64,000 nt of DNA, taken from positions 62,001 through 126,000 of the forward strand of contig JAAVHI010000004.1 in assembly GCA_014799785.1 (NCBI GenBank). The letters run 5' to 3'. The position numbers and the translations under genes are program-made. A model generated the notes under the pieces. The model was not told the DNA's origin. It was given only the letters and a program-made list of their open reading frames with translations, and ran no database searches. Position 1 is the stretch's first letter, and each line of letters starts with the position of its first letter. Positions 43,301-52,151 of the stretch are shown here, piece after piece. The DNA is from Ruminococcus sp. Its GTDB lineage: Bacteria; Bacillota; Clostridia; Oscillospirales; Ruminococcaceae.

Positions 43301-43463
43301 AGAACCTGTCTTCGCAAGATATGTGTGCGGATTTTCGGCAAGCTTTTGTCGATGACAAGGCAAAAATCCGCAGGAATACGCCCGTATTTCAAGGATTTTT
43401 AACGCAGTCAGCGGCAAAAGCTTGCCGAAAAGACGTGCGCATACGCTTGTGAAGATAGGTTCT
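43301..43463. mobile_element. Fold-back (MITE-like) repeat element 2
   Basis: This 163-bp element starts with AGAACCTGTCTTCGCAAG and ends with the complement of AGAACCTATCTTCACAAG (16 of 18 identical). The arms continue to pair (TTTTCGGCAAGCTTTTG occurs in both), so it folds into one long hairpin. The tip (43369-43392) is, on the minus strand, 19 of 24 identical to the tip of element 1 at 18470-18493. It lies between array members 1 and 2 and has no coding capacity. Confidence 0.7.
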
Positions 43464-43581
43464 AATACACGGGGCGGGGGTCGAATAACGTTTTCTACCC
43501 TCAGCCCCCGTATTCGTAAATGACCGCTCGGATAAGCGGACTTCGTAAAATATGCAAGAACATTGAAAGGAAATAAAAACT

Positions 43582-44949
43582 ATGCTGAAATCTAAAAAAT
43601 TTTATTCCGTACTGGCGATCGCCGCCGCACTGACAATATGCGCCGCAGGATGCAGCAGCGAGGACGGAGGCAGCGGAGAGGTCTCCGCTTCCGTAAACGT
43701 GATAGGCAACGACGGTGCTTCGGACGGCACCGAGCCTCAGGAGACAACCTCGGGCGTGATCCTTACCGACGAAAACGGCGAAGCGGTCACGGGCGCTAAC
43801 GGAAACGTTCTTACCGAACCTGCCCATACCGAACCCCTTCCCACAGATACTCTAAGCGAGGACGATATCCTCAACGCTATGACAGCTGCCACAACGGCAG
43901 CTCCTCAGCTGAACATCCCCTCGACCAACACCGAAAGATACGGCTACTCCACCCTTACCGCCGAGGAGAAAAAGCTCTACGACGAGATCGTTGCGGGAAT
44001 AGAGGGACTGCGCTACAAGATCTGCGACGAGGACGCTTACTCCCTTGAGGAATGGTCAAAGATATACGGTCTTGTTTATATGCAGGAGCCCCGTCTGTTC
44101 TACATGAACGCAAAGCTTAAGGTCGGCAAGCTTTACTACCTCACCAAGGACGCCTCCGTTATCAACGATATGCAGAAGTCCATAGACGCCGTTGCCGACA
44201 AGCTTGTTGACGAGGCGAACGGAAAGTCCACCACCTTTGAAAAGCTTAAGGTTTTCCACGACTATCTTGTACTTAACTCCACATTCGAGCTCAAGGAAGA
44301 GCTTACAAACTACAACTCCACCATTTACAACGCTCTCGGCAGCGGAGAGGCGCAGGGAAATATCCAGTGTGCAGGCTACGCCAAGGCTATGCAGTACCTC
44401 TGCGACAAGGCGGGTATCGTAAGCATGGTCGTAACGGGCGAGACCACTACGGGTCAGACCCACGCGTGGAACGTTGTGGACGTTGACGGAAAATGGTACA
44501 ATCTGGACGCAACATGGGACGACCCGATCCTGAACACCCCCAACTACAAGAATATCCGCTACAACTTTTTCCTTGTTCCCGACAGCGGCATCCATAACCT
44601 TACACATATGCACGTCGGTCAGAAAAAGCTTTCCAACGGCAACTATATTACATATTTCACGCCTCCCGCCTGCGTAAGCAACGACAAGAACTATTTCGTT
44701 ACAAACGGTCTTGTTTACAGCGACTTCGATTCCGCGGACAAGGCGATAAGGGCTGAGATCGAAAGAGCCGCCAAGGACGGCTCCAGAACGGCGCAGATCG
44801 CCGTAAGCTCCAAGGACGTTTACAAGCAGGTCTATGACAAAAAAATGGACTACAACGATTATGCAAAGGGCTTTTCCGGAATTAAGGGCGTAAGCGACGA
44901 ATGCAACGAAAATCTGCTGGTGATCGAGTTCGACGTTATCTATAACTGA
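43582..44949 (+). CDS. Transglutaminase-like lipoprotein, array member 2
   Basis: The 455-residue protein has a lipoprotein signal peptide (CAAGC, Cys 24), an acidic Gly/Ser/Thr-rich linker (about 28-115) and a transglutaminase-like domain with the triad Cys 263 (CAGYAKAMQYLCD), His 294 (HAWN) and Asp 309 (DATWDDP). The spacing Cys-31-His-15-Asp equals that of members 1 and 3. The region before the domain (LTAEEKKLYDEIVAGIEGL) is a helix also found in the other members. GAAAGGA precedes the ATG. Confidence 0.88.
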   Translation: MLKSKKFYSVLAIAAALTICAAGCSSEDGGSGEVSASVNVIGNDGASDGTEPQETTSGVILTDENGEAVTGANGNVLTEPAHTEPLPTDTLSEDDILNAMTAATTAAPQLNIPSTNTERYGYSTLTAEEKKLYDEIVAGIEGLRYKICDEDAYSLEEWSKIYGLVYMQEPRLFYMNAKLKVGKLYYLTKDASVINDMQKSIDAVADKLVDEANGKSTTFEKLKVFHDYLVLNSTFELKEELTNYNSTIYNALGSGEAQGNIQCAGYAKAMQYLCDKAGIVSMVVTGETTTGQTHAWNVVDVDGKWYNLDATWDDPILNTPNYKNIRYNFFLVPDSGIHNLTHMHVGQKKLSNGNYITYFTPPACVSNDKNYFVTNGLVYSDFDSADKAIRAEIERAAKDGSRTAQIAVSSKDVYKQVYDKKMDYNDYAKGFSGIKGVSDECNENLLVIEFDVIYN

Positions 44950-44963
44950 TCTTTGGTGCTTTT

Positions 44964-46124
44964 ATGAAAAAAACAATATTTGCCGTCTCCGTTCTCTGCG
45001 CGGCTCTGGTGCTGTCCTCATGCAGGAGGGTAGCCGAGGAGCCTGCGGAGACTACGGCTGACGCCAACAATTATTACGGATATCCCTCGGACGAGGAATT
45101 TGTCTCGCCTGTGTACGCCTCCCTTTCGGAGGAAGAAAAGGCGGTCTATGACAAGATCAAAACCGCCGTGGCGGATTTCAGGGATACGGTATCGTTCGAT
45201 CCTCCGATCTCGCGGGACACGGCAAGCAAAATATACAGACTGGTCTATTCGCAGGAACGCAGGTATTTCTGGCTGAGCAACCTTTTCTACGCTCCCGAAA
45301 GCGAAATATCGGTGCTGAGCCTGCACTATCTGTACAGCAAAAGCGACGCGGAAACCAAACGCGCAGAGCTTGATATCGCCGCCTCGACGATAATAGGAGA
45401 GCTTCCCGACGACGCGTCCGATTTCGACAAGATCGTGTATTTCCACGACAAGATCGCCACGACCTGCTCCTTCAGCGATTCCGCCGAGCATATCAATTCG
45501 GCTTACGGCGTTCTTGTAACGGGATACGGTCAGTGCGAGGGCTACGCCGCGGCAATGACCGCCCTCTGCGACAAGGCGGGGATACCCAACTACACAGCTT
45601 TCGGTCAGACCAAGGACGGCGTGTCCCACGCATGGAACAAGGTGCTGCTGAACGGCAGATGGTATAACGTGGACTGTACATGGGACGATCCTATCCTGAG
45701 CCGAAACGACCCCGGCTTTGTCCGACATGACTATCTTCTGGTAAAGGACAGCGAGATCGAGGAAAAGACCCATTTCCCAAACGACCTTTGCAAAGGTCTT
45801 ACCTCATGCGAAAGCGACGATATGAACTACTTTGCCGCAAAGGGACTGATCTTCGGCACTGCCGCCGACGGCACTGCCGCTCTGACGGAGCAGATAAAAT
45901 CGGCGGGGCTTGCGGGAAAGCGGGAGGCGGAAATACGCTTCTCCTCCGAAAACGCCTATTTCGCCGCTATGGCAAGGCTTTTCGACAGCAAGGAGCTTAA
46001 GGACATTATCGAGGACATAAACGGAAGCTGCGGAACTCATATCCGTTCAGCATACAAGCATAACAACGACGATATGCGGATAATCCATATATCGCTTATC
46101 TATGAGTCCGACCCAGAGGAATAA
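44964..46124 (+). CDS. Transglutaminase-like lipoprotein, array member 3
   Basis: The 386-residue protein has a lipobox (VLSSC, Cys 20), only a short linker, the shared helix LSEEEKAVYDKIKTAVADF and a transglutaminase-like domain with Cys 191 (CEGYAAAMTALCD), His 222 (HAWN) and Asp 237 (DCTWDDP). It begins 14 bases after member 2, so the two are in one transcript. It is one of the shortest members, with no Ser/Thr-rich stalk. Confidence 0.88.
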   Translation: MKKTIFAVSVLCAALVLSSCRRVAEEPAETTADANNYYGYPSDEEFVSPVYASLSEEEKAVYDKIKTAVADFRDTVSFDPPISRDTASKIYRLVYSQERRYFWLSNLFYAPESEISVLSLHYLYSKSDAETKRAELDIAASTIIGELPDDASDFDKIVYFHDKIATTCSFSDSAEHINSAYGVLVTGYGQCEGYAAAMTALCDKAGIPNYTAFGQTKDGVSHAWNKVLLNGRWYNVDCTWDDPILSRNDPGFVRHDYLLVKDSEIEEKTHFPNDLCKGLTSCESDDMNYFAAKGLIFGTAADGTAALTEQIKSAGLAGKREAEIRFSSENAYFAAMARLFDSKELKDIIEDINGSCGTHIRSAYKHNNDDMRIIHISLIYESDPEE

Positions 46125-46149
46125 TTTTTACCTGAAAGAGGTGCAGCCG

Positions 46150-47730
46150 ATGCGGGAATACAAACCCAGACGCAAATCAATTATTTGCCTTACAGCTGCG
46201 GCTGCCGTCTGCGCTGCGCTGACGACAGGCTGCTATAACAACGGAAGCTCCGCCTATTGGGAAGATACGCTTCCCTCTGCGGAAACGGAAAGCTCCCGTC
46301 CCACGGCAGTATACCTTACGGAGGAGACGGAAGAAAGCAGCGACCCGATAATAATACCCACTTCGGAATCCACAAAGCGAACGGCTTACTCGGAACCTGG
46401 GCCGGAGCTTGCGACGACTGTCTCCGCAGAACGCTCCGCCGACTCCGATTCGGACGCTTCGACGGTTCCGGGAGTTCCCAATGTTCCGATCTCCGAATTT
46501 ACAAGCACCACTCCCATAAACTTAGCGGCCCAAACAAGCGCTTCTTCAAGCTTCTCAGCTTCGGCAGAGACTTCGGCTCCGACGGCTTCGTCCGACAGTT
46601 CAGCATCCGCTTCGGTAAGCTCGTCAAGCGCCGCTTCTGAGACCACGGGCTTTCTGGACACGGAAACAAGTACTGTGGGTACCCCATCCGCCTCAGACCT
46701 TGCCCGTCCATACAGCTACCGCTTTCTCGACGAAAAGCATAAGTTTGTTTACGACCAGATAATAAGCACGGCGGAGAAATACGGAAGTACTATTAATTTT
46801 TCCTCGGACAACAGCGTTACCTCCGAGGAATACTGCGACATTTATCAGATCATATACGACGACGAACCGTCGCTGTTCTATATTGACAAAAAAATGCAGT
46901 ACGCCGTCAACTCCAGCACCAAACAGCTTGCCAACGCAAAACTGTTCTACAAATACGGCGACAGCGTTATCGAAAAAATGCAGGGCGAGATCGACGCGGA
47001 GGTCAACAGTATTCTCGGCATGATCACCGCGAATATGACCGACTACGACAAGGTGAAGCTTTTTCATGACGTGCTGGCGTCTACGGTCGAGTACGACGAA
47101 AACGCGGCAAACTGCCGCGACATATACGGCGTTTTTGTGGATAAGAAAGCTATCTGCGGCGGCTTCTCAAAGGCGTTTTCCTACCTTTGCAGCAAGGTCG
47201 GCATAGAGACTGTTACCGTTACCGGCGACGCGGACGGCACTCCTCATATGTGGAACAAGGTCAAGATCGACGGAAAATGGTACAATATTGACATAACCTA
47301 CGCTGTATCGAACTCTGCCGACATAGCTTACGTCAGATACGATTATTTCTGTGTAACGGACAAAATGCTGACGGCAAGCCGAACCGTTTACGAGCAGAGC
47401 TATAAATATCCGGAAGCTACCTCCGAAGACTGCAATTATTTCGTAAAAAACAATCTTGTAGCCGAAAGCTGGGCGGAAGCACGCATACTGCTCCGTGACG
47501 GTCTTATCGAGTGCGCAGGCAGCAAAACCTCCCCTGTGCAGGTGAAATGCGCCGACAAGGACATATACGACGAAGCTGTATTCAATCTGTTTGACAGCTC
47601 CAGCAAGCAGGCTCTGGATATCTATGAGGAAGCATATGAATCTGCGGAAAACAAATACAACACCTCGGTAGTCAACTTCAGCTACGACGCTACATCTCTG
47701 GTCATCAAGCTGTTTCCGGAATACGACTGA
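46150..47730 (+). CDS. Transglutaminase-like lipoprotein, array member 4
   Basis: The 526-residue protein has a lipobox (LTTGC, Cys 28), a long Ser/Thr/Ala-rich stalk (about 35-180), and a transglutaminase-like domain with Cys 336 (CGGFSKAFSYLCS), His 366 (HMWN) and Asp 381 (DITYAV). HMWN replaces the HAWN of members 1-3, and the WDDP after the Asp is lost, so this copy has diverged but keeps the triad. The start MREYKPRRKS follows AAAGAGGTG; a longer frame upstream has no site. It lies 25 bases after member 3. Confidence 0.87.
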   Translation: MREYKPRRKSIICLTAAAAVCAALTTGCYNNGSSAYWEDTLPSAETESSRPTAVYLTEETEESSDPIIIPTSESTKRTAYSEPGPELATTVSAERSADSDSDASTVPGVPNVPISEFTSTTPINLAAQTSASSSFSASAETSAPTASSDSSASASVSSSSAASETTGFLDTETSTVGTPSASDLARPYSYRFLDEKHKFVYDQIISTAEKYGSTINFSSDNSVTSEEYCDIYQIIYDDEPSLFYIDKKMQYAVNSSTKQLANAKLFYKYGDSVIEKMQGEIDAEVNSILGMITANMTDYDKVKLFHDVLASTVEYDENAANCRDIYGVFVDKKAICGGFSKAFSYLCSKVGIETVTVTGDADGTPHMWNKVKIDGKWYNIDITYAVSNSADIAYVRYDYFCVTDKMLTASRTVYEQSYKYPEATSEDCNYFVKNNLVAESWAEARILLRDGLIECAGSKTSPVQVKCADKDIYDEAVFNLFDSSSKQALDIYEEAYESAENKYNTSVVNFSYDATSLVIKLFPEYD

Positions 47731-47835
47731 CCTTTCAGCGCGGCTGATATCCGTTAATACTACAGTCGGACGGGTTCGGACATTGTATAAGACGGCCTGA
47801 ACTCCCGCCCGCCGACCGTTCGGGAGGCACAGTAC

Positions 47836-49029
47836 TTGCGAAAACTTAAATATGCGGCAGCCGCGCTTGCTCTGTGTCTTTTGGCGTCAGGCTGCTCGGA
47901 CGATAAAAGCATCGAATACCATGTTTATTCGGGGGGATCACTTCTGGATTCGGGTGTGATCACGCCTCCCGAAAACAAAAAAAACAATAACGCGGATTTC
48001 TACATTCCCGAAGGCATGGAAAGCGATTACTACAGGACATATGCGCTTACCGACGAGGAACGGGACATTTACGACGATACGATCAAAAATCTCGGAAGAC
48101 TCAAGGACGCGGTAACTCTGCCCGTAGACTCCAACATATACGGAAGAATACTCGAAACGATCCGCCTTGAACAGCTCTCCTTCAACCATATCTCCACCTG
48201 GCGGCTTGACTATGCCACCTCCAAGCAGGCGTTTGAAGTAAGCTTCTCTTACCGCCTTACCGCCGACGAAATAAGCAGTATGAACATTGCCGCCGAAAGA
48301 GCCGCAAAGGATATCATATCTCAGCTCAAACCCGATATGGACGACTACGAAAAGCTGAAATATTTTCACGACTACCTTGTGCTTAACTGTGAGTCCGACC
48401 CCGAAGACGAATATGCCGACACCATTTACGGAGCACTTGTGCGAAAAAAAGCTTTGTGCGAGGGCTACACAAAGGCGTTTTCCTATCTGTGCAACCTTGG
48501 GGGTATAGAAAATGTGATCGTTACGGGAAAAACCACCGTCCCCCATATGTGGAACATGGTCAAGCTCGGCGGAAACTGGTATCATGTGGACGTAACATGG
48601 GATAAGCCCGACGACGAGCTGCACAGAGAATACCCCGACGTTGTCCTGTATCAGTATTTTATGGTAACGGATTCGGTGATAAAAAACAATCATACCATTG
48701 TGAATTATCCCGCTGAACCGCCAAAGGCTTACGGCACGGAGGAAAACTATTTCGTGCGGGAGGGCGCGGACGTTACCAAGGACGGAGAGCTTCTTGTCGC
48801 TGCTGAAAACGCCATTATGGACGCGGTAAGAAACCGCAAAACCAGCGCAATGGTAAAGTTCTCCACCACAGACCTTTACCTGTCATCTTTGGCGGACCTG
48901 AGCAACGAGGGCTTGTTTACCCCCGTAATAGAGCGTGTAAATGCCGAGTGTAATGAAAACATAGGTCTCCGCTGGACGGACTACTACGGACAGTACCGCA
49001 TACTTACCTTTATAATCGATTACAACTAA
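47836..49029 (+). CDS. Transglutaminase-like lipoprotein, array member 5
   Basis: The 397-residue protein starts at TTG, supported by GGGAGG eight bases upstream. It has a lipobox (LASGC, Cys 20), a short linker, the shared helix LTDEERDIYDDTIKNLGRL, and a transglutaminase-like domain with Cys 208 (CEGYTKAFSYLCN), His 237 (HMWN) and Asp 252 (DVTWDKP). HMWN and the sequence around Cys make it closest to member 4. A strong terminator follows, so it closes the array. Confidence 0.87.
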   Translation: MRKLKYAAAALALCLLASGCSDDKSIEYHVYSGGSLLDSGVITPPENKKNNNADFYIPEGMESDYYRTYALTDEERDIYDDTIKNLGRLKDAVTLPVDSNIYGRILETIRLEQLSFNHISTWRLDYATSKQAFEVSFSYRLTADEISSMNIAAERAAKDIISQLKPDMDDYEKLKYFHDYLVLNCESDPEDEYADTIYGALVRKKALCEGYTKAFSYLCNLGGIENVIVTGKTTVPHMWNMVKLGGNWYHVDVTWDKPDDELHREYPDVVLYQYFMVTDSVIKNNHTIVNYPAEPPKAYGTEENYFVREGADVTKDGELLVAAENAIMDAVRNRKTSAMVKFSTTDLYLSSLADLSNEGLFTPVIERVNAECNENIGLRWTDYYGQYRILTFIIDYN

Positions 49030-49066
49030 AAAGACCTTTCCGAACCGTTCCGGAAAGGTCTTTTTG
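49028..49066. terminator. Terminator closing the transglutaminase array (bidirectional)
   Basis: A 15-bp inverted repeat (aaaaagacctttccg / cggaaaggtcttttt) begins at the stop codon of array member 5 and ends in TTTTTGTTTT. It also stands just after the convergent SDR gene. Confidence 0.92.
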
Positions 49067-49075
49067 TTTTGTCTT

Positions 49076-49828
49076 TTATCCCTTTTGCGACTGTACAAGC
49101 CGCGCCGCAAACGCAACGGCAGAGTCAGGAAGAAATCTTGAGGCGACTATTGCTGCCTTTACGGACAGCGTAGGCGTTATCAGCATTTTTCGGGCAAACA
49201 TACCCTTGACGGCGCATTCCGCCGCATATTCGCTTGAAATGCCCTTGAGCGCAAATTTTACTCCCGCCGTGCTGTTGAACTGGGTATCAACGGGTCCGGG
49301 ACAGAACGCGCCGATATAAACCTTGCTGTGCTGGAAGCGAAGCTCTTCGTGTATCGCTTCCGTAAGCCTTACCACATAATTTTTGGACGCGTAATAGGTA
49401 GACATAAGCGGTCCGGGCATAAAGCCCGCTATCGAAGCCACGTTCAGGATATAGCCCTTGTCCCGTGCGGAAAAGTCCCGCAGGAAAAGCTTGGTGAGAA
49501 TGTGCACCGCTCCGATATTAACGTCTATCATGTCAAGCTCCCGCTCCAGCTCGGTGACGCTGAACTTCCCAAACAGCCCGAAGCCCGCGTTGTTCACAAG
49601 GATATCCACACCGTAAGCGGATGCCTCCCTGTACAGCCTCAGACATTCCCCGCGGTGGGAAATATCTGCGGCAATGACCTTTACCCGTCTTGCGCCTATC
49701 TCCTGCCTGAGAGCCTCCAGCCGCTCCTTGTCTCTTCCCGAAATTATCAGCCGTATACCCATTTTGCCAAGCTTTCGTGCTATATCCCTGCCTATTCCCG
49801 AACTTGCTCCCGTTATCAATGCCGTCAT
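49076..49828 (-). CDS. Short-chain dehydrogenase/reductase
   Basis: The 250-residue enzyme has the classical SDR features: the NAD(P)-binding TGASSGIG motif (residues 6-13), NNAG near 82, a catalytic Ser in VASIAG, and the YxxxK motif in STYYASKNYVV. It is likely NADPH-dependent because of the basic residues after the first strand (SGRDKERL). The substrate is not known. It begins 31 bases after the membrane transglutaminase gene on the same strand and may be the last gene of that operon. CGGAGG precedes the ATG. Confidence 0.92.
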   Translation of the reverse strand: MTALITGASSGIGRDIARKLGKMGIRLIISGRDKERLEALRQEIGARRVKVIAADISHRGECLRLYREASAYGVDILVNNAGFGLFGKFSVTELERELDMIDVNIGAVHILTKLFLRDFSARDKGYILNVASIAGFMPGPLMSTYYASKNYVVRLTEAIHEELRFQHSKVYIGAFCPGPVDTQFNSTAGVKFALKGISSEYAAECAVKGMFARKMLITPTLSVKAAIVASRFLPDSAVAFAARLVQSQKG

Positions 49829-49859
49829 TGTCAGACCTCCGTTTAGTTTTTTCGGTATT

Positions 49860-52151
49860 TTACCGTTTGATATTCTTCTGCGCCTTTTTCATTGCCTTTT
49901 CCTGAGCCTTGTAACACTCAAACGCTTTGTCGAATGTGTCCCTGTCTATATCCGCGCCGCCGTAGCAAGCCCTTGTAAACGGATCTGCCAACGGGTCAAG
50001 GCTTTGTCCCGTAGTTTCGTCCGCAAAGCGCTCCATCTGCTCGGGAGTAAACGCCGCAAAGCTTTCGCCGAATCGGCGTTCCGCGTTTTTAAGATGCCTG
50101 TTGTACAGCATTACAACGCCTTTTCCGCAGTCCGCGCGCTTGGCCCTGAGCCTGAACACGCCCTCCGCGATCTTTGGAGAGACCAGTATAAAAACTATAA
50201 ATATTCCGAAGCCGACCACAAACACCGCTGCCGTAAGGATAAGAGCCGTATAATCGCTGTCCTCGTCCTCGGACGCGCCGTTTCCTCCCGAACCGATATA
50301 GCCTGCGGGAGTAGGCTCAAACCTTGTCCAGCCGGCCACAGGAATATATACCTCGGGATAAGCGTGGGCGTTATCGCTGTAAACGAAATAAGTTCCCTCT
50401 GTTTCGGGGGACGGCTGCGGAACAAAGCCCTCCGCGTATCTTACCGTAAGTCCCGCCGCTCTTGCCAGCAAAACATAGGCGCGCGCATAATCTGAGCATA
50501 TTCCCGTCTTGCTTTCAAACAGGAAATATTCAGGAGTGTCCATTCCCTCAGGCGGCTCGAAGCCAAGATCGTACCGGAAGCTTCCGCCCGTAAAATAATT
50601 CTCGATAGCCTTTGCCTTTTGGTAATCGTACTCCAGTCCCGCCGTCAGCTCGTCGGCAAGAGCCTGTATCTCCGCCGACACCTCCGTCGCATAGTCTTCG
50701 CGGTACCGGTCGGCGGAAGCCTTTTCTTTTCTGAATTTGCTCAAAACGGAATATTCCTCGGAATCGCCGTCCGTGACCCACATTGCGTCCCAAAGGAAAT
50801 TCTCCCATTCCTCCGCGCTTATATCGCACAGTCCGCTTTCCATAAGACTGCTCAGAGGTCTTTCGCTGTAGTACCTTACCGTATAGTTCACATTAAGGGG
50901 AAGCAGTGCCATATTTGTGAAGATCTCTCCCGCGTCGGAACGGGCGACCCATGAAACTCTCCGCTCGGAAATGCTGACCTCGGTGGTTCTCAGCGGAGCG
51001 GGAACATATACCGCGGGAAAGTTCTGGGCGTAAACAATGCTGTAGCTCTGGTAGTCCGTAAGCTCCGTAAGCTGTTCCGCCCAAGGGTGCTTGCCGAACA
51101 ACAGGTACTCATCGTCATCAAGGAAACCGTATTCCTCGGCCGACTCCCTGTTTCTTGCCGCCGCTGTCTCTACCGCTGCGGCAAGCTTTTCAAAGCTCAG
51201 CAGCTGCGCGTCCTCCTGCCATGTTTTTTTGCCGCTGACAGTATCGTCGGGATTTGTCCAAAGCCCGGTTTCGCTGTCGTAGGTGTTGAAAACCTGCGTT
51301 TTCATATATGCTGTCTCGGGCGAACCGATAACATACAGCAGTATGCTCTCGCCTCTTAAAAGCTCGTCAACGCGTCCCGAAGCCTGCTTGTACTCGCCCT
51401 GATACTCGGTCTCGCCGCTACCGCCGAAGCTGAAAATACTTACCGCCGCCTCGAACTTTTCGTAATAAGGTGTCTCCTCAGGCTTAGGGGCAATCAGAGC
51501 AAGCAGTACTGCCGCAACGGCAAAATCCGTATAAACCGTCGCCGCCGAGCCTGCCGCGCTTTTTTCGGACGACCCTTTAAGCAGTCTTTTCCGTCCGTCG
51601 ATAATAAAGAATATCAGGTTTACAGACGCTATCGACGCCGCATACGCAAACGGCAGAACCGCCGCCGCCTTTACCGCCAGCGCAAAGGGTATCAGCGATA
51701 CCAGCGCAAGCATTGAGGAGCGGTAGATTATTCTCGTAAAATAATAATACGCCGACGCAAGGAAAAACGTCATCATCGGCATAAGTGTAAGCATAAAGCT
51801 GACACGGGTCTCCTCAGCCTGCGCGCCCGAGAAAAACCATCTTATAAACGCAAATCTGTCCTCCCAGGCTCCGCCCACAAACACAGACGGAACGATCATG
51901 CCCAAAGTGATCAGCGTGCCGAAGTATATAAGACCTCCAAGCTTCTTGCTGCGTAAAAAGTCAAAAAACTTTATCAGTCCCGCAGCCGCAGCAGCTCCCG
52001 CTATAACATAAACGTCTATTGCGTTTTCCGTATAGATATACAGCGACGCCGATATCGAAACGGCGCACAGCAGCCACAAAAGGAAAATCTCGCCATGCTT
52101 TTTCAGTATGCGAAAAATTTTTCCTGCCCCGCCGCCAATTGCGTCCTCCAT
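49860..52151 (-). CDS. Membrane transglutaminase-like protein (TgpA/DUF3488-type layout)
   Basis: The 763-residue protein has about six N-terminal membrane helices (about 15-235), an outer domain with a transglutaminase core, Cys in TGICSDYARAYVLLARAAG, His in DNAHAYPEVYI and Asp or Glu in the TRFEPTP segment, then one membrane helix (about 650-672) and a cytoplasmic tail like DUF4129 (RACYGGADIDRDTFDKAFECY). This layout matches TgpA-type proteins. The ATG overlaps the stop of the LRR gene by one base (TGATG), so the two are coupled. It is the sixth transglutaminase-fold protein within 11 kb. Confidence 0.88.
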   Translation of the reverse strand: MEDAIGGGAGKIFRILKKHGEIFLLWLLCAVSISASLYIYTENAIDVYVIAGAAAAAGLIKFFDFLRSKKLGGLIYFGTLITLGMIVPSVFVGGAWEDRFAFIRWFFSGAQAEETRVSFMLTLMPMMTFFLASAYYYFTRIIYRSSMLALVSLIPFALAVKAAAVLPFAYAASIASVNLIFFIIDGRKRLLKGSSEKSAAGSAATVYTDFAVAAVLLALIAPKPEETPYYEKFEAAVSIFSFGGSGETEYQGEYKQASGRVDELLRGESILLYVIGSPETAYMKTQVFNTYDSETGLWTNPDDTVSGKKTWQEDAQLLSFEKLAAAVETAAARNRESAEEYGFLDDDEYLLFGKHPWAEQLTELTDYQSYSIVYAQNFPAVYVPAPLRTTEVSISERRVSWVARSDAGEIFTNMALLPLNVNYTVRYYSERPLSSLMESGLCDISAEEWENFLWDAMWVTDGDSEEYSVLSKFRKEKASADRYREDYATEVSAEIQALADELTAGLEYDYQKAKAIENYFTGGSFRYDLGFEPPEGMDTPEYFLFESKTGICSDYARAYVLLARAAGLTVRYAEGFVPQPSPETEGTYFVYSDNAHAYPEVYIPVAGWTRFEPTPAGYIGSGGNGASEDEDSDYTALILTAAVFVVGFGIFIVFILVSPKIAEGVFRLRAKRADCGKGVVMLYNRHLKNAERRFGESFAAFTPEQMERFADETTGQSLDPLADPFTRACYGGADIDRDTFDKAFECYKAQEKAMKKAQKNIKR

